DNA of 35,542 nucleotides from Vulcanimicrobiota bacterium (GTDB lineage Bacteria; Vulcanimicrobiota; Vulcanimicrobiia; Vulcanimicrobiales; Vulcanimicrobiaceae). Within the stretch, counting starts at the first letter, position 1, and every line of letters begins with the position of its first letter. Position numbers and translations under genes: made by a program. Positions 20,942 to 29,071 of this stretch are shown piece after piece. The stretch spans positions 1 through 35,542 of the forward strand of contig JAFANA010000019.1 in NCBI GenBank assembly GCA_019232905.1. Reading direction: 5' to 3'. The notes under the pieces were generated by a model. It did not search any database. It was not told the origin of the DNA and saw only the letters and a program-made list of their open reading frames with translations.

Positions 20942-20958
20942 GCCCCGCAACGCGGGGC
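20942..20958. repeat. GC-rich hairpin between divergent genes
   Basis: A perfect inverted repeat, GCCCCGC-AAC-GCGGGGC, lies in the 55-bp space between the diguanylate cyclase and decarboxylase starts. It could act as an operator for both genes or as a leader hairpin in either mRNA. There is no T-tract, so it is not a classical terminator. Confidence 0.5.
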
Positions 20959-20978
20959 GAAGGGACAGTACCGCGAAG

Positions 20979-22409
20979 ATGAGAGCCGTGCTGGACCCGA
21001 AAGATTGGGCGGCGTTCCGTGCCTTAAGTCATGCGGCGCTCGACGATGCCATCGATTATCTGGAGCACGTGCGCGAGCGCGATGCGTGGGAGCCGATGCC
21101 CGGCGACGTTGCGGCTGCTTTGGCGGAGCCGCTCCCGCTCGAACCGACGCCGCTGGCCGACGTCTACCGGCAATTCGTTTCGTCGATCTTTCCATATAAC
21201 AGCGGCAACATTCATCCGCGATTCTTCGGATGGGTGCAAGGCGCGGGGACGCCGACGGGTGCGCTCGCCGATATGCTGGCCTCGACGATGAATCCCAACG
21301 TGGGCGGACGCAACCATGGAGCGGTGTTCGTCGAGCGCGCGGTCATCGGGTGGTTTTGCGAGCTCTTCCGTTTTCCGCCGGACGCAAGCGGCGTGCTGAC
21401 CGTCGGAACCTCCGCAGCCAATCTCATTGCGGTGCTCGTCGCGCGAATGAAAGCCATGCCGAACGTTCGCGCAACCGGCGTAACGAACGAACCGCGGCTG
21501 ATCGGATATGCGTCATCGGCTACGCACGGATGCGTAAGACGCGCGTTCGAGGTCGCCGGACTCGGCAGCGATTCACTGCGCGTGTTGCCGACCGATTCGC
21601 TGCATCGCATCGATCCCGCGATCGTGGCGCGCGCGATCGCTGAGGATCGCGCCGCCGGCTATCACCCGTTTATGCTCGTGGGAAACGCTGGAACGGTTGA
21701 CGTCGGCGCGATCGATCCATTAAACGACCTCGCCGGCGTCGCCGCGCGCGAGAATCTCTGGTACCACGTCGACGGCGCGTTCGGAGCGACCGCCGTAATG
21801 TCCCCGAGTCTCGCGCCGAAGTTCGCCGGACTCGAACGCGCCGATTCAATCGCGTTCGATTTTCATAAGTGGATTCAGGTGCCGTATGACGCCGGATGCT
21901 TGATCGTTCGCGATTGTCTCTTGCACCGTTCGGCCTTTGCGTCGACGCCGAACTACCTCACGCGGATGCCGCGCGGAGTTGCGAGTGCCCAACCTTGGTT
22001 TACCGATTTCACGATCGATCTTTCGCGCGGTTTTCGCGCGCTCAAGGTTTGGTTTACGCTCAAAGAACACGGCTCGCTCGCGATCGGACGCGCGATGGAA
22101 GAGAACTGCCGTCAAGCGCGATTGCTCGCCGATCTCGTCGATGCGGATCACAATTTCGAACTGCTCTCTCCGGTACAACTCAACATCGTGTGCTTCCGCT
22201 ATCGCCGCGCAGGCATGAGTGAATCCGAACTCGATGCGTTCAACGACGACTTGGTGATTCGTCTCCAGGAGAGCGGCGAAGCCGTCACATCGTCGACGAC
22301 GATCGGCGGGCGACGCGCGATCCGCGTCTGCATCGTGAATCAACGTACGACCGACGATGACATCGTGCAGACGCTCGATGCACTAAAACGGCTGGCAACG
22401 TTCGCATAG
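20979..22409 (+). CDS. PLP-dependent (group II) amino-acid decarboxylase
   Basis: The 476-aa protein belongs to the aromatic-L-amino-acid/glutamate decarboxylase fold-type I family. It has the N-terminal substrate segment NIHPRFFGWVQGAGTP, a PLP-stacking histidine (ATHGCVRRA, H183), GNAGTVDVGAIDP, the PLP-binding aspartate HVDGAFG (D265) and the Schiff-base lysine FDFHKWIQVPYDAG (K297). The substrate cannot be assigned; aromatic amino acids are the best guess. ATG 20979 is chosen because the family begins at AVLDPKDWAAFRALSH; the frame is open upstream, but only antisense to the cyclase gene. Confidence 0.92.
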   Translation: MRAVLDPKDWAAFRALSHAALDDAIDYLEHVRERDAWEPMPGDVAAALAEPLPLEPTPLADVYRQFVSSIFPYNSGNIHPRFFGWVQGAGTPTGALADMLASTMNPNVGGRNHGAVFVERAVIGWFCELFRFPPDASGVLTVGTSAANLIAVLVARMKAMPNVRATGVTNEPRLIGYASSATHGCVRRAFEVAGLGSDSLRVLPTDSLHRIDPAIVARAIAEDRAAGYHPFMLVGNAGTVDVGAIDPLNDLAGVAARENLWYHVDGAFGATAVMSPSLAPKFAGLERADSIAFDFHKWIQVPYDAGCLIVRDCLLHRSAFASTPNYLTRMPRGVASAQPWFTDFTIDLSRGFRALKVWFTLKEHGSLAIGRAMEENCRQARLLADLVDADHNFELLSPVQLNIVCFRYRRAGMSESELDAFNDDLVIRLQESGEAVTSSTTIGGRRAIRVCIVNQRTTDDDIVQTLDALKRLATFA

Positions 22410-22429
22410 GGTGCCGGTTCAAGTAAACT
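22401..22429 (+). promoter_or_regulatory. Possible promoter for the small exported protein
   Basis: TTCGCA (22401-22406) and TAAACT (22424-22429) are spaced by 17 bases. Each box matches the sigma-70 consensus at four of six positions. The element overlaps the last codons of the decarboxylase gene and would start transcription about 25 bases before ATG 22461. Confidence 0.35.
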
Positions 22430-22460
22430 CTCAGGTCCCGTGGGTAGTATCGACGGCGTT

Positions 22461-22910
22461 ATGTCTTTTAAACCATTCTTCGCAATACTGGCATGCGCGC
22501 TCGCATGCTTCTTTACAGCAGGACCTGCATTCGCTCAGGGATCGATCGGCGGCGGCGTCTATTCGAGCGGCGGAAACGGGTTGACGGCAACGGGCGGTGG
22601 TTTGTTACTCGGCACCGGCGCGAGCATTCCCGTCATTCCTGTAAGCGTCGGCCTCACCGGATTCGCGCCGCTCGCAAAAGGCGGCGGATACGCGGTAACA
22701 CTCGACGGCACGTTCGCTGCGGGCGCCGGCAACGCAATCGGCGCGGGCTACGGGTTCGGACAATTCGGCAGCGCGCACTCCGGGGGAACGCTCACCGCGT
22801 TTCTCGACCACCGCGTCGCACCGCTGACGACGCTGGAACTGCGTGGCTATCATACAACCGCCGTAGGCGGGGGCACCGCCGGTCTCCTCGCGTTGAAGTT
22901 CTCGCTCTAA
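22461..22910 (+). CDS. Small exported glycine-rich, barrel-like protein
   Basis: The 149-aa product has a clear Sec signal peptide (MSFKPFFAILACALACFFTAGPAFA, cleavage near residue 25). About 120 residues follow in alternating short strands rich in glycine, alanine and threonine (GGGVYSSGGNGLTATGGGLLLG, GAGYGFGQFGSAHSGGTLTAFLDHR) and ending LLALKFSL with a terminal leucine. This looks like a small outer-membrane beta-barrel or a surface strand protein. I do not recognise a named family. ATG 22461 is preferred over a start 21 bases upstream because it gives a proper signal peptide. The stop lies only seven bases from the convergent pqqB stop. Confidence 0.7.
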   Translation: MSFKPFFAILACALACFFTAGPAFAQGSIGGGVYSSGGNGLTATGGGLLLGTGASIPVIPVSVGLTGFAPLAKGGGYAVTLDGTFAAGAGNAIGAGYGFGQFGSAHSGGTLTAFLDHRVAPLTTLELRGYHTTAVGGGTAGLLALKFSL

Positions 22911-22917
22911 AGCTCGG

Positions 22918-23802
22918 TCACACCTCGACGCACATCGAGTCGTAGGCAATTTCACATCCCGCATGCCCGACGTCTTGCGCAGCGCGTGACCCGCTGCGTA
23001 AGATCGGGTTCGTGTTATTGATGTGCGTGAGAATGACGCGGGCGCGCGCATTGCGCAATCCGGCAAGCGTACCGTTCGCGCCCGCGAGCGGCGCGTGACC
23101 GAGATACGATGCGGGCTTTTCCATAAATCCGCCCGATGATAGTTCATCCTCTGAAAAAAACGTGCCGTCGAGAAACGCGACATCGACGCGGCCAAGCTCC
23201 CGGCGAAGTGGGTCACCGAGGTCCGCGAACACGGGCGCGATAAGCGCACGCCGTTGCGTCTCCACGTCGGTCAAGACATACGAGAAAACGGCATCATCGA
23301 GTGCTTCGCGACCCGCATAACCGGGCGTTGTTCCCGCGACGGCAAGCGCGCGAAGCGTGATCCCGCCGTCGAGCGTCCTTGACTCGTCCGCCGCAAGCTC
23401 CGTCCATTCATGCGGCGCTTGCATGAAGCGCGCAAATGCCGGCTGCTCTTGAAGAATCCGCTTGACCGTACGAGAGCTGTAGAAGCGAAACTGGTGCGAT
23501 CCATCTTGTCGCAATTCAGCGAGGCCGCCAACGTGATCGACGTTAGCATCCGTGAAAATCGCTCCTGCAATCGGCGTTTCGCGTCGCGCGCGCGGCCAGA
23601 GCGTGGGCGTTGCAGAAATCTGATGCGAGATATCCGGTGAAACGTTGACGAGGATCCAGCGATCACCGTCGGCCGAAACCGCAAGTGACGACTGCGTGCG
23701 CCGCGGCGCGCGGCCTTCGCGCGCGTCGACACAATTCTCGCAACCGCAGTTCCACTGCGGAACGCCGCCGCCGGCTGCGGATCCGAGAACGGTGACGAAC
23801 AA
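22918..23802 (-). CDS. pqqB: PQQ biosynthesis protein PqqB
   Basis: PqqB is a metallo-beta-lactamase-fold protein that hydroxylates the Glu-Tyr dipeptide intermediate of PQQ. The 294-aa protein begins with the typical VTVLGSAAGGGVPQWNCGC, with the structural zinc cysteines C19, C21 and C24. It also has the metal motif TDANVDHVGGL and VDVAFLDGTFFSEDEL, HAPLAG and HINNTNPIL. The start is TTG 23802, three bases past the pqqE stop. The gene is last in the operon, whereas the classical order puts it second. Confidence 0.95.
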   Translation of the reverse strand: MFVTVLGSAAGGGVPQWNCGCENCVDAREGRAPRRTQSSLAVSADGDRWILVNVSPDISHQISATPTLWPRARRETPIAGAIFTDANVDHVGGLAELRQDGSHQFRFYSSRTVKRILQEQPAFARFMQAPHEWTELAADESRTLDGGITLRALAVAGTTPGYAGREALDDAVFSYVLTDVETQRRALIAPVFADLGDPLRRELGRVDVAFLDGTFFSEDELSSGGFMEKPASYLGHAPLAGANGTLAGLRNARARVILTHINNTNPILRSGSRAAQDVGHAGCEIAYDSMCVEV

Positions 23803-23805
23803 CCG

Positions 23806-24885
23806 TCAATGTGCCTTTTCGACGATGCGCGGCGCGAAGGGGAGCACATCGCGCCCGTCGCGCCACGCGACGACGAGATCGTGATCGGGACTCAGGCGGC
23901 ACGCGGGATCGGTTGCGCCGGCGTCGCCGGTCAACAAAAACGCCTGGCAGCGACAGCCCCCGAAGTCGATCTCACGCCGGTCGCACATGCGGCACGGTTC
24001 CGGCATCCACCCGGTTCCGCGGTACGCGTTGAAGAGCTGTGAGTCTTCCCAAATCTCACGCAGCGGCACGTCGCGCACGTTGACGCGAGGCAGCGTCGTA
24101 ATCGCGGCTGCCGCGGGACAAGGCAATGTGCGCCCGTCAGGGGCGACCGTAATAAATGCGTTTCCCCAGCCGAGCATGCACGGCTTCGGATACTCTTCGA
24201 AATAGTCGGGCAGCACGTACGTGATCTGCATGCGATCGCCGAGGCGGCGGCGCGCATCTTCAACAACTTGCATGCCCCGCTCCACCTGCGCGCGCGTAGG
24301 CATCAAGGCAAGCCGATTTCGATAAGCCCAGCCGTAGAACTGAACGTTTGCAAGCTCGAGCCGCCGGACACCGTATCGTTCGGCAAACGCAATGACGTCC
24401 GCGATACGGTCGTGATTGACCCGGTGGAGCACGCAATTGATCGTTAGCGCAACGTTGCGCTGCAGCACACGCTCGATCGCTTCGAGCTTTCGTTGATGGA
24501 CCCGCGTGCCGGCGATTCTGTCCGCCAGCTCTTCTTCCGGTGCTTGAATGCTGATTTGAACGTGAGCCAGGCCCGCGTCGACCAATCCATCCAGCGCAGT
24601 TTCATCTAGAAACGTTCCCTGCGTAATGAGATTCACGTACATGCGCGACGTGGAGGCTTCACGTACGATGCCCGCCAGATCGCGACGCAGCGTCGGTTCG
24701 CCTCCTGAGAGATGCAGTTGCACGACACCAAGTTCCGCCGCCTCGCGAACGACGCGCTTCCATTCATCTTCGGTGAGTTCGTCGCGGTACGCGTGGTAAT
24801 CGAGCGGATTATAACAGTATGGGCATTGCAAGTTGCAACGATACGTCAGTTCGCACAAGAGCGAAAGCGGACGCGGCGCGTTCAT
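23806..24885 (-). CDS. pqqE: PqqA peptide cyclase PqqE (radical SAM)
   Basis: PqqE links the glutamate and tyrosine side chains of PqqA through a carbon-carbon bond, using radical SAM chemistry and working with PqqD. The 359-aa protein has the CxxxCxxC cluster motif at C17-C21-C24 (CNLQCPYC), the SAM motif LSGGEPTLR, and a C-terminal SPASM domain with cysteines in PKPCMLGWG, LPCPAAA, CRMCDRREIDFGGCRCQAF. All parts needed for activity are visible. Its start overlaps the pqqD stop as ATGA. Confidence 0.97.
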   Translation of the reverse strand: MNAPRPLSLLCELTYRCNLQCPYCYNPLDYHAYRDELTEDEWKRVVREAAELGVVQLHLSGGEPTLRRDLAGIVREASTSRMYVNLITQGTFLDETALDGLVDAGLAHVQISIQAPEEELADRIAGTRVHQRKLEAIERVLQRNVALTINCVLHRVNHDRIADVIAFAERYGVRRLELANVQFYGWAYRNRLALMPTRAQVERGMQVVEDARRRLGDRMQITYVLPDYFEEYPKPCMLGWGNAFITVAPDGRTLPCPAAAAITTLPRVNVRDVPLREIWEDSQLFNAYRGTGWMPEPCRMCDRREIDFGGCRCQAFLLTGDAGATDPACRLSPDHDLVVAWRDGRDVLPFAPRIVEKAH

Positions 24886-25142
24886 GCAAGCACTCCGCTC
24901 GCGCGAAGGCGCTCGATGAACTCCCGAGCGTCGGCAGCGACGCGCTCGCGTTCTTCAGAGAATTGTTCGGATAACACCTCGACGATCTCGGCGAAGGTTC
25001 GTTTGCCGTCGATTAAGTTTGCAATCGCGGCAGCCGTGCCGTTGAGGAAGATCGCGCCTTCGGGGACCAGCAAAAGCGATGCCTCGTCTTCTTCACGCAA
25101 GACGACGCCGCGCGCGAAACACAGTCGTTCGGTCTCAATCAT
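24882..25142 (-). CDS. pqqD: PQQ biosynthesis peptide chaperone PqqD
   Basis: PqqD is a RiPP recognition element that binds the PqqA leader and presents it to PqqE. The 86-aa protein has the usual plan: an N-terminal strand pair (ARGVVLREEDEASLLLVPEGAIFLNGTAAAI) with the winged-helix part NLIDGKRTFAEIVEVLSEQF. ATG 25142 is chosen over longer in-frame starts because it gives the normal size and overlaps the pqqC stop by eight bases. Confidence 0.93.
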   Translation of the reverse strand: MIETERLCFARGVVLREEDEASLLLVPEGAIFLNGTAAAIANLIDGKRTFAEIVEVLSEQFSEERERVAADAREFIERLRASGVLA

Positions 25143-25842
25143 GAAAGACGCCGCATGCGAGCGCGGTCGCATCCAGAATCGACCATAAGACGCCGCATTT
25201 AAACGCGAGTGCCGCCACGCAACGGTCTTGCACCTCCGGCGTCGTCGCCGCCTCACACACCCACTCGAGCGCGCTTTGGGCATCTTTGGGCGCGATTTCG
25301 ATACGGCGCTCAAAGTACTCGAGACCGCGGCGATCGATCCACGGATAGTTTTCGAGGATCGCAGCTACGCGCCGCCGCATGACCGGCGGTCCAAACAACT
25401 CCGTAAGCGACGACGCCACCGCTTCAACCCAGGTATGCGAACGCGCAAAATTTACGTATGCATCGCATGCGAATCGCGTACCGTAGGCGACGCCCTCTTC
25501 GGAGAGCATGTAATCACGCGTGAGGCCTACGCACTCGCCCAAAACGAGCCACTTCTCCGTGCCGCCGGGATCGTGCTCATCAACACCATCATGGTCGATG
25601 ATGCGCTGTAACCACACTCGGCGCTGTTCGCGCTCCGGCAAGACTTGAAGAATCGCCGCATCTTTAAGCGGAATGATCTTTTGATAGTAATAGCGATTGG
25701 CAACCCACGCTTGCATCTGTTCCCGATTGAGCAAGCCGGCTACCAATCGCCGGTGAAACGGATGCTTGTCGTGATAGCACCGCTCACCGACGTCGCGCAA
25801 CCGCTGCACGAAACGTTCAGCGGCCGCGCGTTCGGCAATCAT
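25135..25842 (-). CDS. pqqC: Pyrroloquinoline-quinone synthase PqqC
   Basis: PqqC performs the final cofactor-free oxidation and ring closure that yields PQQ. The 235-aa all-helical protein has the family signature YHDKHPFHRRLVAGLLNREQMQAWVANRYYYQKIIPLKDAAIL and IDHDG-DEHDPGG, with conserved active-site histidines and tyrosines. ATG 25842 lies two bases after the pqqA stop (TAGCGATG), so translation of the small substrate peptide and PqqC is coupled. Confidence 0.97.
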   Translation of the reverse strand: MIAERAAAERFVQRLRDVGERCYHDKHPFHRRLVAGLLNREQMQAWVANRYYYQKIIPLKDAAILQVLPEREQRRVWLQRIIDHDGVDEHDPGGTEKWLVLGECVGLTRDYMLSEEGVAYGTRFACDAYVNFARSHTWVEAVASSLTELFGPPVMRRRVAAILENYPWIDRRGLEYFERRIEIAPKDAQSALEWVCEAATTPEVQDRCVAALAFKCGVLWSILDATALACGVFHD

Positions 25843-25844
25843 CG

Positions 25845-25949
25845 CTACAGAGGCTTTGCGCTTGCAGCTGTGACGTACGCCGTGACTTCGGCACCGAGTG
25901 GGACGTGCTTAAAGTCCGGTTTCTCCCAGCCGCTCTTGACCTTGTTCAT
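25845..25949 (-). CDS. pqqA: PQQ precursor peptide PqqA (34 aa)
   Basis: This short gene encodes a 34-residue peptide with the PqqA signature: WEKPDF (residues 8-13) matches the W-x-K-P-x-F leader, and GAEVTAY contains the glutamate and tyrosine (E21 and Y25, spaced ExxxY) that are cross-linked to form PQQ. A nine-residue tail (VTAASAKPL) follows the tyrosine. GGAGG stands five bases before ATG 25949. It is first in the operon, as expected, and directly upstream of pqqC. No pqqF-type protease is nearby, so an unlinked protease must process the peptide. Confidence 0.92.
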   Translation of the reverse strand: MNKVKSGWEKPDFKHVPLGAEVTAYVTAASAKPL

Positions 25950-26054
25950 GCTTGCCTCCGTAACTGATGTCGTGATCGGTACAAATTACATTGCAAGACG
26001 AATCCCAAAGAATCAAGATACTTCGCGTTCGCTTTTTCGGGGGCGAGCGAGCGG

Positions 26055-28115
26055 TTACGTGCCCTTTTCCCCTCCGGCGTAGAAGATGAGTTTGAAAATC
26101 GCTTGCGGCACCGTTGTGAGCGTATTCGGATCGCCGTATGCCGCGTAGAGCTCGTAGTTCTTCCAGCGCAGATGGTAGGCGACGGAAACGTTCGAGCAAT
26201 CGCCTTCACAGTTGCCCCCGCCGTTCGGCTGCGGCGGATAGCCGACAACGCGGCGAAGCCCGATCGCAAGGGAGGAGTTATGCGTGATTTGATACGCATA
26301 ACTGACGCCTTCGAACCATTGGATGTTGTTCGGCAGTTGCGTGTACCACTGCGACGTGTTGTCGAGCGTCAGCGTCACCGTCCCACGCTCTCCCATTTTC
26401 AGGACCGACGAGCGGAACCACGTGTCGAGCCGGCCGAGCCCGTAGCGCCCGGTGTAGTACTGAATCTGAGTGGGGTATGCCGATGCGCCGTGCGCCGGAA
26501 AATTACCGACGTTATTCTGCATGCCGCTGTGGTAGGTGATGCTGAAGCCGCCGCTTTGCGAAATCGGCGTGAGCGTTTGATCGAAGCGCCAGTAATCCGA
26601 ACCGGACTGCAGTTGAACGTCGAACGTGTTTTTGAAGAGCAGATCCAAGAGCACTTGATTGTCGCTCTGTGCCTGTCCGTATTGCGGCCCTTGATACCGG
26701 TCGAGGAAGAGACTCACGCCGGCGGATTGTAAAACGTCTTGCTTCGCGAACGTCCAGATGCGTGCCGTATACGCACCGTAACCAGCGATACCGGGGTGCG
26801 AATCGAAGCCGTCGACGGGATTGAAGTAGCTGCCGACGGTTCGCACCGACGCGTAGAGCGCAAAGTGTTGATCGCCCCAACCGCCGCCGGCATCGAGCCA
26901 ATTGCCTTGACCGGGATCGATCACGTTTGTACCGCGATCCGTCGCATAATTGACGTACGCGCTCAAGTGGCCGCCGTTGTACCAGTTGAGGCCGACTTGA
27001 TTCGCGTCGTCGACGAGGCCGGACACATTTGCCGAAACGTGCTGCGCCGACGCTTGCCAATGGGTGTCCGGCGACGTGTACGTGAGTGCGCTCGCAATGT
27101 CGGTCCGGTCATCACCGATCGCGTCGTATGCTGCAAGACCGAAAAGTCCGTCCTTTCCTTCGAACGCGTAACCCTCGCGCGGCGTCGGAATTCCGAACGT
27201 GTAGAGCGTGGTTCGGAAGCCGTTGCAAACGTTGCAATTGAAGTTGTTGTAATACGATGCAGCTTGGGTGAAGAACGGCCGCACCTCGGTGTATGTGCGT
27301 TGATACACCGTCGGCGAGATCGATTGCTGATCGAGTTCGACGTTCGAATAATCGGGGTGCAACGTGCCGAAGAACGCCGCCGTCGGCGTCACCGGAATCG
27401 AGAAATCGGCGCCGACGCGCGAGGTCGTACCGCCGATCGCTGCCGAGTCGATGGCAGCGAGCCCGTAAAGCGCTGCACGCGGTTTCGGAACGGGCGCTTT
27501 TGCGACGAGCGGCATATTCACGTTGCCTGCCCGCGCAGAGTCATCGGGTTGCGTCTGCGCGGTTTCATAGGACCACACGTCGAGATCGCCGCTCGCACGC
27601 TCGTAGCGTACGAATTGCAGGCGCCACGAGCCGACTTTTGCGCCGTGAATAACACTCATTGGAATCGCCATCGTGACCGTGTAGCTATTGCCGTGAATGT
27701 CGCCTTGCGACTGCCAATAGGGAGCGAACGCCGCATTCTCCGTCGATGCCTCGTTGTGCGCACCGGTGGGGTTCGATTCGAATTGATATTCGAATCCGCC
27801 GGGGCCGTTCGGCCACAGGTCGACCCACACCGCGTCGTCGTTGCTCCACGAAATGCCGCCGTTCGCGTTGCTCCCGCCCGTGACTAAATCGTCGCCGTGC
27901 TGGGTCGCAATGATCGGCGTGTTTTGCTGCGCGTCGAAGCGCACGTAGATCATCTTCCCGTCAGTCGTTACGTGGACCGTCGTGGGGTCTTGCGCAGGGC
28001 GTCCGTGCGCGACGTCCCACTTAAGCGGGACGGCGGGCGCCGGCCACCCTGGGTCGGCGGGGGTCGGAGCCAGCGGGGGAGCTGTTTGCGTAACGGGCAC
28101 GAGCATCGATAGCAC
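26055..28115 (-). CDS. DUF5916-type exported protein with CBM9-like N-terminus
   Basis: The 686-aa protein starts with a CBM9-like sandwich (about residues 30-190: LKWDVAHGRPAQDPTTVHVTTDGKMIYVRFDAQQN, YTVTMAIPMSVI). A long beta-barrel-like domain follows, containing the DUF5916 hallmark HPDYSNVELDQQ with EVRPFF (about 265-300) and ending in alternating aromatic strands. It is probably an outer-membrane protein of unknown substrate. The N-terminus (MLSMLVPVTQTAPPLAP) is a very short, uncharged signal-like segment. The start GTG 28115 has GGAG six bases upstream. A strong promoter and palindrome precede it, so it is separately regulated from the gltX-glmU series. Confidence 0.8.
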   Translation of the reverse strand: MLSMLVPVTQTAPPLAPTPADPGWPAPAVPLKWDVAHGRPAQDPTTVHVTTDGKMIYVRFDAQQNTPIIATQHGDDLVTGGSNANGGISWSNDDAVWVDLWPNGPGGFEYQFESNPTGAHNEASTENAAFAPYWQSQGDIHGNSYTVTMAIPMSVIHGAKVGSWRLQFVRYERASGDLDVWSYETAQTQPDDSARAGNVNMPLVAKAPVPKPRAALYGLAAIDSAAIGGTTSRVGADFSIPVTPTAAFFGTLHPDYSNVELDQQSISPTVYQRTYTEVRPFFTQAASYYNNFNCNVCNGFRTTLYTFGIPTPREGYAFEGKDGLFGLAAYDAIGDDRTDIASALTYTSPDTHWQASAQHVSANVSGLVDDANQVGLNWYNGGHLSAYVNYATDRGTNVIDPGQGNWLDAGGGWGDQHFALYASVRTVGSYFNPVDGFDSHPGIAGYGAYTARIWTFAKQDVLQSAGVSLFLDRYQGPQYGQAQSDNQVLLDLLFKNTFDVQLQSGSDYWRFDQTLTPISQSGGFSITYHSGMQNNVGNFPAHGASAYPTQIQYYTGRYGLGRLDTWFRSSVLKMGERGTVTLTLDNTSQWYTQLPNNIQWFEGVSYAYQITHNSSLAIGLRRVVGYPPQPNGGGNCEGDCSNVSVAYHLRWKNYELYAAYGDPNTLTTVPQAIFKLIFYAGGEKGT

Positions 28116-28131
28116 AGGAGTCTCCAGTCCG

Positions 28132-28161
28132 TTAACTAATTACTTAATACTAATTAGTTAA
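28132..28161. promoter_or_regulatory. Perfect 11-bp inverted repeat, putative repressor operator
   Basis: TTAACTAATTA (28132-28142) and TAATTAGTTAA (28151-28161) are exact inverted repeats around an 8-bp spacer. The same segment holds ACTAATTA twice with a 14-bp period (28135, 28149). It is strikingly AT-rich for this genome and sits directly downstream of the -10 box, where a MarR- or TetR-type repressor would block transcription. Confidence 0.7.
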
Positions 28162-28162
28162 G

Positions 28163-28191
28163 AGAGTAACGGAAACAGGCTCCGATGTCAA
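28163..28191 (-). promoter_or_regulatory. Sigma-70-type promoter of the DUF5916 gene
   Basis: On the minus strand a perfect TTGACA (28191-28186) is separated by 17 bases from TACTCT (28168-28163). The predicted transcription start falls inside the inverted repeat at 28132-28161, about 40 bases before GTG 28115. Confidence 0.65.
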
Positions 28192-28204
28192 CTATGAAAT
28201 TAGT

Positions 28205-29038
28205 TTAGGGCTCGGGCTGGAGATAGATCACCCGATCGTCGTAATCGAGCGTGATACGGAATTCCGGGTAGATGTCGCGTCCAAGAATGCCGTCGTAGCG
28301 GCTCTCCGGTACTGCGTCCGGCGCCGCATCGGCGACGATCGCCGTCATCTGTGTAATTTGAAGCCCGCCGAAAATGAATGGTTTCGTTCGATACTCACGT
28401 TCGTACGTCGGTGCCGCGCCGATGCCGATCGTGATGCGCTGCTCCGGCGAAATCGGAGGCCCGACGATCACGTTGCGCGCGAAGGATTCGAAGAGAATCG
28501 TTCGTTGCGAACCGGTGTCAAGCAACATCCGCGCTTCCTTCCCGCCGAACCACGCGCGAACGCGCGCAACGTTCGTGAGATCGATCGGCGTCGGCGCGAC
28601 GTGCGTCGTACGCGGATCGAAACAATGATTCGGATAGACGATGACCTGCTCGTGGGGATAGTCGAGCGTCACGACGTTCGAATCAAAAAACGGCGTTCCG
28701 ATCAATCCCGACACATGAACGCCGCCATCGTCATAGCCATAGCGCCCGAGTAATCCAAATCGCGCGTCGCTGGCGTGCAAGGTGCCGACATCGATGTCGG
28801 CGCTTGCACTGTGGCCGGCCATATCGAGCTTCATCCCGGCTTGTGCTGCAGCGCCCGCATCGATGAAGAGGCCGTTCGTTCCGGTATCGAGATGGAACCA
28901 CAACGTGTGCCCGTTGATTACGGCCGGGATCAGAATGCGTCCGGGAAACCGCGATGGGATGACTTGAGGCGTCGTCGCCGCACTGGTGAACAGCGGCATC
29001 GCGAGCAACGCCGCCAGTATACCCTGCAGCAGCATCAT
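28205..29038 (-). CDS. Two-domain exported aspartyl protease (retropepsin-like)
   Basis: The 277-aa protein has a signal peptide (MMLLQGILAALLAMPLFTSA) and two retropepsin-like halves, each with a catalytic triad: FHLDTGTNGLF (D51) and MLLDTGSQRTILF (D174). Each half ends with the matching glycine-rich strand, SGLIGTPFFDSNVVTLDY and DGILGRDIYPEFRITLDY. Both aspartates in one chain imply a pepsin-like monomer rather than a retroviral-type dimer. It should act in the periplasm or outside; the substrate is unknown. It lies 33 bases after glmU. Confidence 0.9.
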   Translation of the reverse strand: MMLLQGILAALLAMPLFTSAATTPQVIPSRFPGRILIPAVINGHTLWFHLDTGTNGLFIDAGAAAQAGMKLDMAGHSASADIDVGTLHASDARFGLLGRYGYDDGGVHVSGLIGTPFFDSNVVTLDYPHEQVIVYPNHCFDPRTTHVAPTPIDLTNVARVRAWFGGKEARMLLDTGSQRTILFESFARNVIVGPPISPEQRITIGIGAAPTYEREYRTKPFIFGGLQITQMTAIVADAAPDAVPESRYDGILGRDIYPEFRITLDYDDRVIYLQPEP

Positions 29039-29071
29039 AGTTAGGTTTTCGGCAGGTCGCCGGCGGCTGCG

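Noticed and set aside
25960-26054. Promoter for the pqq operon
   Set aside because: TTGATT and TGTAAT-like boxes occur on the minus strand, but not with 16-18 bp spacing, so no defined promoter can be supported here.
27765-27800. tRNA T-arm-like GTTCGATTC
   Set aside because: It is inside the DUF5916 coding sequence and has no matching acceptor or anticodon stems.
26739-27887. 382-codon open frame antisense to the DUF5916 gene
   Set aside because: No domain, valine/arginine-rich mirror of the barrel-strand codons; judged a shadow.
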